From Madurella fahalii (lineage: Eukaryota > Ascomycota > Sordariomycetes > Sordariales), in NCBI GenBank assembly GCA_029876055.1, contig CM056879.1, forward strand, positions 744,001 through 808,000: a DNA stretch of 64,000 nt, written 5' to 3'. This document shows, piece after piece, positions 31,303-42,836 of the stretch. Made by a program: the position numbers and the translations under genes. The notes beneath the pieces were generated by a model. The model made no database searches. It saw nothing but the letters and a program-made list of their open reading frames with translations, and had not been told where the DNA came from. Positions within the stretch are counted from its first letter, which is position 1; each line of letters starts with the position of its first letter.

Positions 31303-31523
31303 TGAGTTGGGGAGAACTGTCTCCAGAGGACAGGGTTCCTCTGATTAGAGGGAGTTCTATTTGCACATGTAGTTTTGACCTGGTTTAGGCTGCAGGTACC
31401 CAATTTGTGGCGGTGTCGCCTGGCCTGTCTTATCTATCTTGTCTGTCTGGCATCTGGTCACCTTTGCACTTCCCCTTATTTGATGGGTATGTAGGTATAG
31501 ATGTGTGTTTCTGCGCCATTTCA
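31303..31523 (+). repeat. Dispersed repeat copy B, internally deleted
   Basis: It begins GAGTTGGGGAGAACTG and ends CGCCATTTCA, like copies A and C, but is only about 221 bp. The left 75 bp or so and the right 120 bp or so align with copy A and the middle 180 bp are missing. It sits at the break point of the recombinase remnant. Confidence 0.82.
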
Positions 31524-31770
31524 TCAGGCAGATGCATGCCGACATTCCCGCCTTATGGAGGGTAAACGCTAGGCGCGTTCAGCCTAAACGCAATCTTTAC
31601 TACTCTTTCCGAATGCGGGATATGAACTTGCCTTGCGACGACATCCATCGGCCTGTTCTAGTTGGCTCTTCAAAGTTTAAACCGACTCGGGGCCTTCTCT
31701 GCCATCTCTGCAACGACCAAATCGTCGGACGACAGCTACTGCGACCGCTGCCGCTTGGTATTAGCAAATA
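31524..31770. promoter_or_regulatory. Upstream region of the GH29 gene
   Basis: This 247-bp stretch between repeat copy B and the fucosidase start has no gene and should contain the fucosidase promoter or leader. Confidence 0.35.
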
Positions 31771-33297
31771 ATGGCTCTGTCTAGTCTTTCCCATGTCATT
31801 CAAGTCGCGTGCATTCTCCTGCTCCTTGCGCCCTTCGCTCTGAGCCAGGCTCCTCCGGCCCCCTATCTTCGCATTCCCAGCTCGCGTCAGCTCGCCTGGC
31901 ACCAATTGGAATACTACGCCTTTGTGCACTTTGGACCGAATACCTTCACCGACGAAGAATGGGGTCGTAGCCAGAGTCCTCCTGACGTATTTGACCCCTC
32001 AGACCTTGATACCGACCAATGGGCCAAATCTTTTGCCGCCGCTGGCATGGCGGGCATGATCTTGACAGCGAAACACCACGATGGCATGGCGCTCTGGAAC
32101 ACTAGCACGACCACATACAAGGTTGATAACTCCGGGTGGGCCAAACGGCGTGCGGCGGGGGGTCTCGACTCCGACGTCGTGCGACTTGCAGCAACCTCAG
32201 CCAAGAAATACGGCATCAAGTTCGGCGTGTACCTCTCACCTTGGGATATACACCGCGATCCGGCTATGCCGAAGCCCGGGCTGAAGGGAACCATCTATGA
32301 TGAGCCACAGATCTTCGGCGATTCCACGCCATTGGACTACAACGAGCTCTACGCAAGTCAGCTAACCGAGTTAGTAACGATGCGCCTAGCTGACGGATCA
32401 CCGGTCGAACTGTTTGAGATCTGGCTCGATGGCGCATCCGGATCGAGCACAGTGCAGACGTTCAACTGGACTTCTTTCCGGGACATCATCCGCGTGAACC
32501 AGCCGGATGCCATCATGTGGGGCCACCAGGGGGTAGATGCACGTTGGGTTGGCAACGAAAACGGCGTCACGGCCGCGACAAACTGGCATACAATAAGCCG
32601 GACGCAGGACGAGCCCCGATACAATGAGGCTCAACTCCAAACGGGGGTGCGGGATGGGTTGCACTGGACCCCAGCCGAGGCCGATGCGCGGATTCGAAGC
32701 GGGTGGTTTTTCCACCCCGAGGAGCGGCCTAAGACGGGGGCCGCTCTGATGGACATGTACCTCGATTCAGTGGGGAGAAGTATCAATTTGCTGTTGGATG
32801 TGCCTCCCAATCGAGTAGGTGTGGTGATGGAGGAGGATGTGGAATCACTGATGGATTTCAAGCGTCTTAGAGATGTCTTCCTAAACAGGACGTTAACGAC
32901 TCCGGGTTTAAATGTAACTGCGAGTGGAGTCCGTGGGGGTGCTACTGCTTTGTATGGACCGGCCAACGTTCTCGATGGGAAGAAGGATACGTACTGGACG
33001 CTGAATGACTCGGAGAGGACCGGGTGGGTGGAAATTGATCTTGGAGGGCCTTGTGTGGTAGATGCCTTCATCGCGCAGGAGCATATCGCGCTGGGGCAGA
33101 GGATTGGCGGATACGCCATCGACGTGATGGTGAACCAGGAATACAGGACCGTCATCAGCGGGGCCTCGCTGGGGTACAAGCGGATTGATCGTCTGCGCAC
33201 TCCGCTCGAGACGTCGCGTATGAGGTTTCGGGTTACGCAGGCTAACGCTACGCCGTTACTACAAAGTATCCAGGTTTTAGGCACAAGGAAAGGCTAA
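31771..33297 (+). CDS. Secreted GH29 alpha-L-fucosidase with C-terminal discoidin-like domain
   Basis: GH29 enzymes release terminal alpha-L-fucose with retention of configuration. One uninterrupted exon encodes 508 residues. Residues 1-25 are a signal peptide (QVACILLLLAPFALS). The catalytic barrel carries YYAFVHFGPNTFTDEEWG, ILTAKHHDGMALW and GVYLSPWDIH. The nucleophile is probably Asp220 in FEIWLDGASG; WFFHPEE and LLLDVPPNRVG follow. The whole matches the GH29-B style (alpha-1,3/1,4-fucosidases). Residues from about 380 to 507 look like an F5/8-type discoidin domain (LDGKKDTYWTLNDSERTGWVEIDLGGP). No intron is present, unlike most neighbours. Its 3' end faces the sugar transporter, suggesting joint use of released sugar, which is inference. 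Confidence 0.92.
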   Translation: MALSSLSHVIQVACILLLLAPFALSQAPPAPYLRIPSSRQLAWHQLEYYAFVHFGPNTFTDEEWGRSQSPPDVFDPSDLDTDQWAKSFAAAGMAGMILTAKHHDGMALWNTSTTTYKVDNSGWAKRRAAGGLDSDVVRLAATSAKKYGIKFGVYLSPWDIHRDPAMPKPGLKGTIYDEPQIFGDSTPLDYNELYASQLTELVTMRLADGSPVELFEIWLDGASGSSTVQTFNWTSFRDIIRVNQPDAIMWGHQGVDARWVGNENGVTAATNWHTISRTQDEPRYNEAQLQTGVRDGLHWTPAEADARIRSGWFFHPEERPKTGAALMDMYLDSVGRSINLLLDVPPNRVGVVMEEDVESLMDFKRLRDVFLNRTLTTPGLNVTASGVRGGATALYGPANVLDGKKDTYWTLNDSERTGWVEIDLGGPCVVDAFIAQEHIALGQRIGGYAIDVMVNQEYRTVISGASLGYKRIDRLRTPLETSRMRFRVTQANATPLLQSIQVLGTRKG

Positions 33298-33787
33298 GAC
33301 ACACCATAGTCACCACCCTCATAGTACACGCAGCAAGATCAATAAACTATACAGGGACTAAAATGATTTGAAGGGAAATCAATCGCTAATTACATAGTTC
33401 GATGAAGTAAATTTGTGAACCTAGGTATATGTCCTGAATACGTGTGCGGCGAATTGTGTAAGAGTGGAAAAGAGTGACTCGCTGGTGCCAAGTCTGTACT
33501 GATTGCTATCCGGACAGGTACGGCCGGGGGCAGCGGCCAGTGTCACCCGTCGACTACAGAGATCTGGTAGAAAGAGCGGTATATACAATGTATACCCGCG
33601 AAGGAGATGCCTGCAGCTAACGCTCAGTTAACTCTTGGCATCGCCAAGATCCTCCTGATCGCAACACCGAGAGATAAAAGCTTCAGATAGAAACTGTTAG
33701 GATCAGTTGTGATCTGGTAAGAGCGCCGATAACTTTGATCTCCTGGCGCGATAAGAAGCGCTCCAGTCGTCCTTCCATCCCCAAATA
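33298..33787. other. Spacer between convergent GH29 and transporter genes
   Basis: This holds the 3' flanks of both genes. AT-rich, no repeat or RNA gene recognised. A minus-strand frame extending into it from the transporter end is not coding-like. Confidence 0.45.
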
Positions 33788-35572
33788 TTACAATATCCCG
33801 GATCCAGGAGCCTTGTCCCCCTCCTCCAATCCTAGGTCCGAATGCAGCACCGTAGCCTCTACCTTCTTCTGGGTCGCAAGTTCGCGTGCCTGTTTCGTAC
33901 ATTCGCATTCGTAGGTTGCAAAATCATTGACACTGATCCGCTTTTCAAACAGCTCGTCAATCTCCTCCAGCGAGCGGCCGTTCATCTCCGGAAGAAGGAA
34001 GTAGAAGAAGACTTGGAGGTGTTAGCCGGTTCTATGGATGAGGATCTGGGGTTACCGACTTAGCGTGACGACGTTGGCTCCCGCCCACACCCAACAGTAC
34101 TTCATTCCCCAGTTCAGAACCCTAGGATTGATGAAATAAGGAGAACAGAATGCGATCAGCCCTAGATAAGAGGAAGACCAGTCAGTCAGGAGCTCCTTCG
34201 CGTTTCTATGCTTCCGGTGCTGTTGCTGACTTACAAGCAAAGACGTAGTCAATGGCGGTAGCAACCGACAGCGTCAGCACTCGGAGTTTGGAGTTTACCA
34301 CTTCAGCCGAGACGGGCCATGAAATGGTAGCTGCGAATCCGCCGTAGGCAACGCTGTAGATGACGTTCCAAGCCATGAAGTTTTTGGCAGCTTGAGGCGT
34401 CCCTGGGGATATCGTCCCACCGAGAGCTGCAGCCGCCATGCACACCACGGCACCCGCAGTACCGAATAGCATCATGGCTCGTCTTCCCAAAATACGATAT
34501 GAGCACCAGATGGCAAAGACCGTCCCGGCGATACCCGCGGCGTGCGTGTACATGGACATCGCGAAGGGGTCGCTCACACCAGCCTGTTGGAAGAAGTAGG
34601 TCTGCTCCAGTCAGCCACCGTAAGGTACTAGCACAACACCTCAGGCTCCGAAGTCTCACTTACTCCATAAGCAATAAACACCCAGAGTCCACTCGCAGCC
34701 CTAGATGAATACACTCCAATACAGAGAATCGTCCTCCTCAAGTTCGCCCCTTGCCAAATCTCCTTCAAGCTCGCTCCCGACGCAAGCATCTTCTCCTTCT
34801 CAATTCCGGTAACCATCTCTAGAAACTCCTCCTGGAACAATTCCTCTGTCAATGACTGCCCCCTCAGAGTCCTCAACGCCCGCTCCGCTTCCTCCTTACG
34901 GTTCTTCACAAGCAACCACCGCGGAGACTCGGGAATGAACAACGCCACCACACACAACATCGTCGGAAAGAAGAACAAACACGCGAGCGGAATCTGATAA
35001 CACAACTTATTGTCAATCCCTTTTGCCAGATAAACCGTCACCGTCCCCAACGTGCCGCCAATGGTCGGCATAATCCCAAACAGACCGCCCATGACCGCCC
35101 GCAAGTGCCTCGGGGCGGTCTCGCTGACGTAGGCATTCGCGAACGTGATGTAGAAGGCGTTGCAGACGCCGACTAAGGTCCGGCCGACGCAGACGCCCGC
35201 GATGGTGTCGGTGCCCATCTGCACGCCGATGCCGACGAAGCCGATGGCGCTCCCGGCCCAGATGCCGTTGCGCCGGCCGCCCCACGGGAGACGGGCGAAG
35301 GCCGCGGTGAAGAGCACGCCGACCATGGTGCCGACGTTCATGAAGGACGTGATGAGCTGCTGGTGGGTGGGCTCGATCCCCCAGCCCGAGGCGAGCGACG
35401 GGTCGCGGTAGCCGAAGACGCGGAGGAAGCCGCGCATCGCCTGGAACGCGGCGATGACGGCCGTGTCATAGCCGTACTGGACGTTGGCGAAGGAGATGAA
35501 GAAGCAGATTATGAAGCATTTGAGGTTGGTTCCGAAGGGGGTGTCGCGAGATACTATGTTTATGGAGGCCAT
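33788..35572 (-). CDS. MFS sugar (hexose-type) transporter
   Basis: A plasma-membrane proton/sugar symporter by family. Exon 1 (35572 to about 34,663) encodes spans 1-6 and the start of the second half. It has GYDTAVIAAFQAM in span 1, GRTLVGVCNAFYITFANAYVSETAP, and PESPRWLL followed by KNRKEEAERALRTLRG. The GYDT-type opening differs from the GYD-x-G-V of most hexose carriers. The later exons read QAGVSDPFAMSMYTHAAGIAG, GRRAMMLFGTAGAVV, SVAYGGFAATISWPVSAEVV, then SPYFINPRVLNWGMKYCWVWAGANVV. The end is FFYFLLPEMNGRSLEEIDELFE, a standard sugar-porter motif. Four short introns fit. The substrate cannot be read from sequence; convergence with the fucosidase is suggestive. Confidence 0.88.
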
Positions 35573-36560
35573 TTTTAGTATGGTTCAGAACTTGAAGGCT
35601 TCACCCGGTCGTGATGGTTACACATGTGGGAGAGCGTGAGGGGAGTGTAGGCAACGCGGGTGAGGGGGTTTGGGTGTTAAAAAAATGGGACGATCCATTG
35701 AATGGTGAGGGGAAGTCGTAAGTACTGTGTTGATCTCGACGGCATATGTGCATGCGGGATGCAAGATAATAAGACTGGCGTAGTATTGGGGAGGGTATAC
35801 GTTGCGGACTGGTCCAGACTCTGGGCCGAGTAAATTGCGCGGCAACATGGGAGTGCGAATTGGTCAACGGGAGCGGGCTTACTTCTTTGTGTAACACGCG
35901 GGTAGTTCGTCGTCGCGGGATCTGAGGTTCACGTCCCGTCTGGCAGATATCCAGACGTATTATACCTAGACTGCGTTGCGGCAGAGCTAGCTATTTTGCT
36001 CGGTGGTTGGTGTGAAGTGCGACCGGCTTCCTCAACCTCGATGTGAGTCGACGTGTTGGCAAGTCTCTTCTTCACCCGGCGTTTCCTTCTATATTATGTA
36101 CGCACCTTGTGTGGGCGCGGAGTCACAACCTGCTGCAACAAATTTCATGGGGCGGGGTGGGCCACAGATGGCGTCCGTCACCCTCGAGGTGGACTTGACA
36201 AAGCTCAGCGGAGGCCGGAAACCGGAAGCCGCAAAAAATTCAATTCCGTAACACAACTGAGGGGCATCAAGAATGGAAGCTAACAGAGAGGTTGGTACAA
36301 AGCCAATTGACCCAACGAGGAACCACAATCCAACTAAGACTTCCGAGTACTAGTTCGAAGGTACCACGGCTTCCGCTCTGTGTTAAGCTCAACCAAACCC
36401 TCCACCAACAGAAAGAACCCGAACCCGAACCCGAACCCAGCCCCACTACTCACTCATCAACCCCTACATCTCCCTCACCCGTCAGAGCCAGCCTAACAGT
36501 TTGCCTTCCTGATAGACAACCACCCAGATGTGGCTTTGCTCTGCTCGACACGCCGCTTGT
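35573..36560. other. Intergenic region between transporter start and GH114 end
   Basis: This should hold the transporter promoter at the left. A short CCCGAA tandem run lies at about 36,417-36,446. Minor open frames have no domain. Confidence 0.45.
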
Positions 36561-37622
36561 TTACTCGGGCTCAGGGCAATCCGCGCCATCCAGTTCAGGA
36601 TCCGTCGGCGTGATGACAACCCCCGTGCCGGGCCCACCCCCGTCACAATACTGCGTGCAGTTGTTCAACTCGCCCAGGTCGCCCTGGATCTTCAGCACCG
36701 TGCTGAAGTCCGAGTTCCCAGCGGTGTCATTGCACGAGGCATTGTACTGCGCCTCAATCGCGCCGGTAAGGTTGCATGCGCCGGTAGTCGAGTTGCCAAG
36801 GGTTGATGGATACTCAATGCTGAAGACGGGCTTTTCTCTCGTGATGTAGGCCTGGAAATCGCTGCAGAAGGTGAAGTCCTCGTCGTCGTTGAGCGTCTTG
36901 CAGTCCTCGAGCACGGCAAAATCGAGGTCGTCTTCGAGCTGGCCCACGAGCTCGGGTGCGTTCTTCTGCCCGATGAGCATCGTAAAGTTCTGCTCGGTCG
37001 TCAAGTTATGCGCGTGGGTGGCTAATTCAGTTACGAAGGAGACGTATTCGCTCTCGGAGAGGTTCCACCCGGTCCCGTTGTTGCCGTCCTCGTCTCTCAG
37101 GTAGCCGTCGATGTTGTCGGGGTCGACGGCGTCGCAGCCAAGCTCTCTAGCAAGTGTGATACGTTCCTTAATCCAATCACGGGCCGTCTGGTTCCTGATG
37201 TTGATCCAGCGCTCGTCGTTGAACTCGGGCTCCTCCGGGTCATAGATGTTGCCGAGGAGGCCGCTGTTGTTCCATCTCTCGTAGTCGCAGTCGCTCTCCT
37301 GGGCAAGCCCAGCGTTGAAATAGCAGATGAGGATTGCGTCGGGGATGTTTGACTATACAATTAGCATTGGCGGCGGAACAAATGGGTCTGGGAAAATCCT
37401 TACCCGAAGGTGGCTGACAACTTGCGGGGTACGAGCGATGTGGTAGAGATCGAGGTCCCAGACTACGGCATCTGTGGGCTCGAGGGGCGCACTGATGTTG
37501 ATTGTGTGCTGTATTATGATCTGCCACTTGGTCCCGACTCTAAAATTTGGAGGGACAGTGACTTGGGCCAGGGCGCCATGCATAGACAACCCAGCGATGA
37601 TAAGAGATGCTAGAGACTTCAT
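36561..37622 (-). CDS. Secreted GH114-family glycosidase (endo-alpha-1,4-polygalactosaminidase type)
   Basis: GH114 enzymes cleave alpha-1,4-linked galactosamine polymers; the Aspergillus member Ega3 acts on galactosaminogalactan. Two exons (37622-37404 and 37352-36561, intron 37353-37403, phase 0) give 336 residues. A signal peptide (SLASLIIAGLSMHGALA) precedes the barrel. Landmarks are KWQIIIQHTI, AVVWDLDLYH, PDAILICYFNAGLAQESD, NDERWINIRNQTARDWIKERITLARELGCDAVDPDNIDGY and VFSIEYPS. DLDL and DAVDPDN contain the acidic residues expected at the active site. Several N-glycosylation sites are present (NISA, NQTA, NGTG, NLSE, NLTT). Cys residues in the second half are consistent with secretion. 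The natural substrate here is unknown. Confidence 0.9.
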
Positions 37623-39628
37623 GATGAACGACTCAAGAAGCGTGCAGGAGAAGAACGTTGGAGAAAAGGAGGTGGAGGCTGAAGATTCTAGTTGGAGCAG
37701 TGTAAATGAGGAACAATAAGTTAGGTGGTTCTACTACTTATACGCTTCTAATCATATTACAGCTTTTGTGCCACCGATGTCTGGTCTACCTTGGAACTGA
37801 CCCATGAATGTTATAGCTCGTCCCACAAACCCTCAAGGAGTGAATCCTTCACCCAGACTCATGAGGCCAAGAGTAACCGATGATACTGCGTGTGGGTGAG
37901 GGCCCATGACGAGAGATCTCATTGATTTGTGCTACGCCGCAGAAGTGCACTAGCTTACGTCGGTAAGTCGGCATTGCTGGGTCAGTCAGAGAAATTAGGT
38001 TGGACTTGTGACCTACCTCGGACTCTCGAGTCCGCCACGAGGTGCCGGATATTACGGTATAGGTCGACTGAACCTTCAATTCCCGGTTTTATCGCATGAC
38101 CTGCAATTAAAGCTTCGTCTGAGTCTCATTCCTGGAGCCGTACTTTGTCACTGCAGTGTCATCTCGCATAAGACGGACACTTGGATTCATGTTCTTGCCG
38201 AGCAAGTATCTGTTCCCGAGAGTCGTCCTCAATCAGCACGAAGGTCGGCACATCTGAAGCTCTGGTTAGAGGCATTAAGCTTCTCAACCGATTGAAGGCC
38301 CTTGGATCGACGATTAAATATGATTGTGAACTGAAAAGCTTTTGTGTATAATCACATTGCTACGTCCCAGACAAAATCTCGCGAGGCTCGTGGTATATAA
38401 TACGCAGCATAATTACGACGATCACATACCGGTGGATCCGACAGCTGATGTTCAACGAGCTGTATCCCTGTAACTCGAGACATCCTTTCGCCCGGAACCC
38501 CTCCAGTGACCCAGCACATAATCCCGTACATTGATTACAGTGAAGTGCCTTGAGGTTTTGAGACCTCCATCCATAGTAATTAGTACTTAGGATCTGCTCG
38601 ATAGCTACAGCCCTGGAACAACCTTGCTACCAGCTGGATGTAGAAGTACGCAATCACTACAGTTCGCTTACTGACGGGTTTCTATTTAGTGTTTCGCCGT
38701 AAGCAGTGAGTTGGGGAATTGTCCCCAAAGGGCAGGGTCCCTCTAATTAGAGGGCCACACTTACTGGGATAGCGCTCCGGGGGCTGGAACTTATCGAGGG
38801 CCCATTTTCCTTCGTATCATAAGTGGGACCGTTCTAGTTATTATTCCTTAGACATGACAATCGATTCAGTGCTCTTTTCTACAGTTGTAGGCTCAATCGA
38901 CGAGCTTTCTCTGTGGTCTCCTCCACTAGCGGGAGCTCCGTTTATATATGTTGCTTTGGCCCTTTCTAGGCTATAGGAACCCGATTTATTGCAAGCATCG
39001 CCTAGCATGTCTTGTCTATCTTGTCCATCTGGCATTCAGCTGCTTTTGCCCTCCCCCTTGTCTTTATGGGTATGTGGGTGTAGATGTGTGTTTCTGCACC
39101 GTTTTTAGTATACAAGTGTATTCGTGACGCAACCATTTTTGGTCGGCTTAATTGGAGTGATGATACCAGTTCGTTGGTTCTACAGTTCAGAATTGGCGTA
39201 GTTAGGGGACCAAGTAGTCAACGGAGTTGCTTACAAGACACTATAGTATCTATAGGCACTTGGCTTCGTCCGAGCTGAAAACAGCTGTTGGGATTATCAA
39301 CGACGTTTGTGCAACTGGGCGATATGCTCCACTTCAGCTGTGGCTGTTACGGCAGAGCCACAGCTGCTGTGCAGCTGCACGGCTATTCGCCGAGCAGCCA
39401 CAAAACTGCTTGAATATCGTGAACTCAGCCCAAGACGACTCACTGTCCGTATCCACCACCCCGCGCCAGTTTCCTGCTCGACAATAACCTCATCCTCACC
39501 CGGGCCCACCGGTTCTATCCAAAGTCGACTGCTTGCGTTTTCGCTTCCCCGTTCCCCACTGAAGCTCCGGTCTCCCAATCCCACCCCCGCAGCATCACCA
39601 CAACTTGAACTTGCGCCCAACTCCCAAA
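37623..39628. other. Two-kilobase gene-free region with repeat copy C
   Basis: 37,750-38,700 is mixed to AT-rich with only short frames. Repeat copy C occupies 38708-39105. From 39,300 GC rises toward the amylase gene, and 39,470-39,628 is pyrimidine-rich as in fungal promoters and leaders. Confidence 0.5.
38708..39105 (+). repeat. Dispersed repeat copy C, about 400 bp
   Basis: It begins GAGTTGGGGAATTGTCCCC, which forms a hairpin, followed by the perfect palindrome CCCTCTAATTAGAGGG. It ends GCACCGTTTTT. Long blocks match copy A, including AACTTATCGAGGGCCCATTTT and TTGTCTATCTTGTCCATCTGG. Length agrees with copy A. Confidence 0.85.
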
Positions 39629-41929
39629 ATGTCATCCTACCTCTCCCTCCCAACCCCGGCACCCTCCTCCCTCCCCCCATCCCTCCGCGCCCTCCAGGCT
39701 TCGGCACTCCGCCAGGAGCCCGGGTCAGGCGGCTCCACCAACATCCGCCCCGTCCGCACCCGCCGCAAGCACGACAGCACAACCCAGCCCAACCTCTCGC
39801 CCTGTCCCATCCCGGACGACCAGCTGCACCCCCCGAACGAGACCATGCTCCAGGCGTTTGAGTGGTACGTGCCCGCCGACGGGCAGCACTGGCGCCGCCT
39901 GGAGGGGGTCGTGGCCTCGCTGGCGCAGCTCGGGGTGACCAAGATGTGGATCCCGCCGGCGTGCAAGGCGGCGTCGCAGGCGGCGAACGGGTACGACATC
40001 TACGATCTGTGGGATTTGGGCGAGTTTGAGCAGAAGGGCGGGAGGCGGACGAAGTGGGGTCCCAAGGAGGAATTGGTGAGGATGGCGGAGGTGGCGGGGC
40101 GCTGCGGGATTGGGATCTTGTGGGACGCCGTGCTGAATCATAAGACCGGGGCGGATTTCTCGGAGACGGCCGTGGCGAGGAAGGTGGATGACAAGGATAG
40201 GACGAGGGAAGTGGAGGGCGGGAAGAGGAAGATTGAAGCGTGGACGGGGTTTGAGTTCTCCGGGCGGGCGGGGAGGTATAGTCCGATGAAATGGACGAAG
40301 GAACATTTCACGGGAGTTGATTGGGACACGGCGAGAAAGGAGAAAGGGGTGTGGAAATTTGAGGGGAAGGAGTGGTACGTCCTGGCTTTCCTGAGGACTG
40401 TTGATCCCTTTCTTGACATAATTCGGGAGTCCAAGGGCAAACGGTCGCTCTAGAGGAAGCTTCTTCGCCCTTGTATTGCTTATGGAAACCGGAAGTATAG
40501 CTAACGCCGTGGTCTAGGGCAAAGGATGTTGATGAAGAATTGGGGAATTATGACTTCCTGTAAGTCTTCGTAGCAGTGTCCTCTGCTACTTCAACTCCAT
40601 GCTGAACCATCCAAAGGCTCTTCGCAGACATCGACCACAAAAATCCCAAAGTGAGGAAAGATCTACTTCGGTGGGTTGAATGGCTCCCGCATCAATTGAG
40701 ACTGAGCGGCATGCGCCTTGATGCTATCAAGCACTATAGCTTTGAGTTTCTGCGCGATTTCGTGACGCACATCGATACCGCCGTTGACCCAAGCTGGTTC
40801 CTCGTCGGCGAGTACTGGCGGGAGGATTCGGAATTCCTCGCAAGGTTCATCGAGTTCATGAATCACCGGATTTCGCTGTTTGATGTTCAGTTGGCGTCAA
40901 ACTTTAGCAGAATATCCCTGTTGGGCGAGAAGGGCGATATGAGGAAAGTCTTGGATGACGCGTTGATCTTGTGGAAGCCGGATAACGCTGTGGTTGGTTC
41001 CAATTTAGCCTCCTCAGTACAGGCATATTATTGAATAACATACTAACGGCTGGAAACAGACCTTCGTAGTCAATCACGATACAGTAAGCCATGCTCTCAT
41101 CCTCAATTTGAATTTACATTTCTATCCCTTTTTGGTCCGCCTTTCCCCTCATGATAAGCTAAATCCCATTCTCTAGCAAGCTGGACAGTCACTCGAGGTA
41201 CGCTTCGCTTTCCTTTACCTAACGTATGTCACGTAACCCATGTTGCAACAGACACCCATCGCGCCCTGGTTTCTCCCCCTCGCCTACGCTCTCATTCTCC
41301 TCCGGGCGAACGCTGGAATTCCCTGTGTCTTTTACTCGGACCTCTTCGGCTCCATCGGGAAGCAGCACCCCCAACCCAAGTCGGCCAACACGGGAACTTT
41401 CGTTCCCCCCGTTTCCGGTGGCAAGATCCTTCCCAGATTGATGCTCGCCCGCAGGCTCTGGGCATATGGCGCGCAATACGACTACTTCGACGACCCTCAC
41501 TGCGTGGGCTTCACGCGCTTGGGTCACCCCTCTAAATCTGACGGCCACGGGCTAGCCGTTATCATGACCAACTCGTGGGAATTCGGCACTAAACAAATGT
41601 TTGTCGGGGAACACCATGCCGGAGAAGTGTGGACGGACCTACTTAGGCAATGTCCGGGCCAGGTTTCGATTGGCTCTAATGGAATGGGATGCTTTCCTGT
41701 CGGTCCTCGTAATGTCTCTGTTTGGGCAAATGCCAGAGCGGAGGGAAGGCGGGCGGCTGATAAGTTCGTTTTGTAAGTTTGCCGTTGCATACCGTCCATG
41801 GAACCCTCAGGGGTATCAACGCGTCTGGTTAATGATTTCGTTCGCAGCGACCACGACATCTACGGGTTCAGCCGCAATAAAGAGGAAGAAGCACCATCTC
41901 GGGAGTCGGATAGAGCGGGCTTGGAATAA
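39629..41929 (+). CDS. Intracellular GH13 alpha-amylase
   Basis: This hydrolyses alpha-1,4-glucan inside the cell; no signal peptide is present. Exon 1 is 39629-40374 and exon 2 starts at 40518 (WAKDVDEELGNYDFL). Further introns lie before LFADIDHKNP, before TFVVNHDT, before QAGQSLE, before TPIAPWFLPL and after DKFV. The last exon adds DHDIYGFSRNKEEEAPSRES and ends at 41929. GH13 motifs: ETMLQAFEWYVP, GILWDAVLNHKTG, GMRLDAIKHYS (nucleophile Asp), FLVGEYW (acid/base Glu) and FVVNHDTQ. This fits the GH13_5 group of bacterial-like intracellular amylases. The Histoplasma member AMY1 is needed for cell-wall alpha-1,3-glucan, so a wall role is possible here. The first 70 residues are Pro/Ser-rich and variable. 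Confidence 0.92.
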
Positions 41930-42836
41930 TCGATTCATTACCCACAGGGAAATACATGGCACACGAGCAACACTGGGAGATATCCAACCATGGGGAGAGT
42001 GGAAAGATGGCCTGTATTGCGGTAGCAGCCATATCACGGCTCGCACGTTGATTCCATGAAGCTCGCTGTTATAGGTCTCCTCGCCGGTTGTGATATGTAG
42101 TGGTTAAAGTATCACTCCCAATAATCCGATCTAGTGCCGGTAATGTCTATTAACAAGAAAGGTTTTCATCCAAGCTCTGATTACTTGCCATTCCGCTTCA
42201 ATAGCTCCTTGGTCAACACGTTACAAACCGGCGGCGTATTCTCGTTCGACTCTGCTAACCCTCTCCTCGCCTATAGCAACATGGATAGTATTGCCTTACT
42301 CCGCCGCCGATACGTGTATAGGCCGCTGTGCGGCAAATAAACACTCTGGGATAACAGAGGTTGGGCTTTGGTTAAGCTTTAGATTAGATAGTGATGTGAG
42401 CGATGAGGGGCAAACGCGTACGACATGAGCAAGGACGACAACAACTCCGAGTAATGCCGAGTTCGCCCTCGAGGCAAGCGTTCCCAATCGGGCAGAATAA
42501 CAAAGCTTGGTGCGTGTGTATCTTAAGGGGGGGGGGGGAGTGCTCGGACTGGTTGTGCAACGAGAAAGTGGTCAGCGTGAATGCGGATGAAGTGTAGTTA
42601 AGGCGCAGTCTCGCAATAGCGTGAGAAAACTGACGGGGGCTGGAGGAATGAGAACTTGGCTTCAAAAATACTATTCTCAGTAGTCCCATTTCCGCGTGTT
42701 TATCTTCTCGCAAGCCTAAACACCAGTCTAGATACCAGCATTGGAAATGAATATATACATTATTGAAAGGGAACAATACTTGAGCATCACAGGCATCACT
42801 CATCCACTAACAGCACTACGGCCCTTCCATCGAGGC
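41930..42836. other. Intergenic region, nothing recognised
   Basis: This holds the 3' flanks of the amylase and the small secreted protein gene. A G-run of about ten lies near 42,530. Open frames are short and without domains. Confidence 0.45.

Noticed and set aside
39725..40306. Minus-strand frame of 193 residues in the amylase gene
   Set aside because: Shadow of GH13 exon 1, whose catalytic motifs are on the plus strand.
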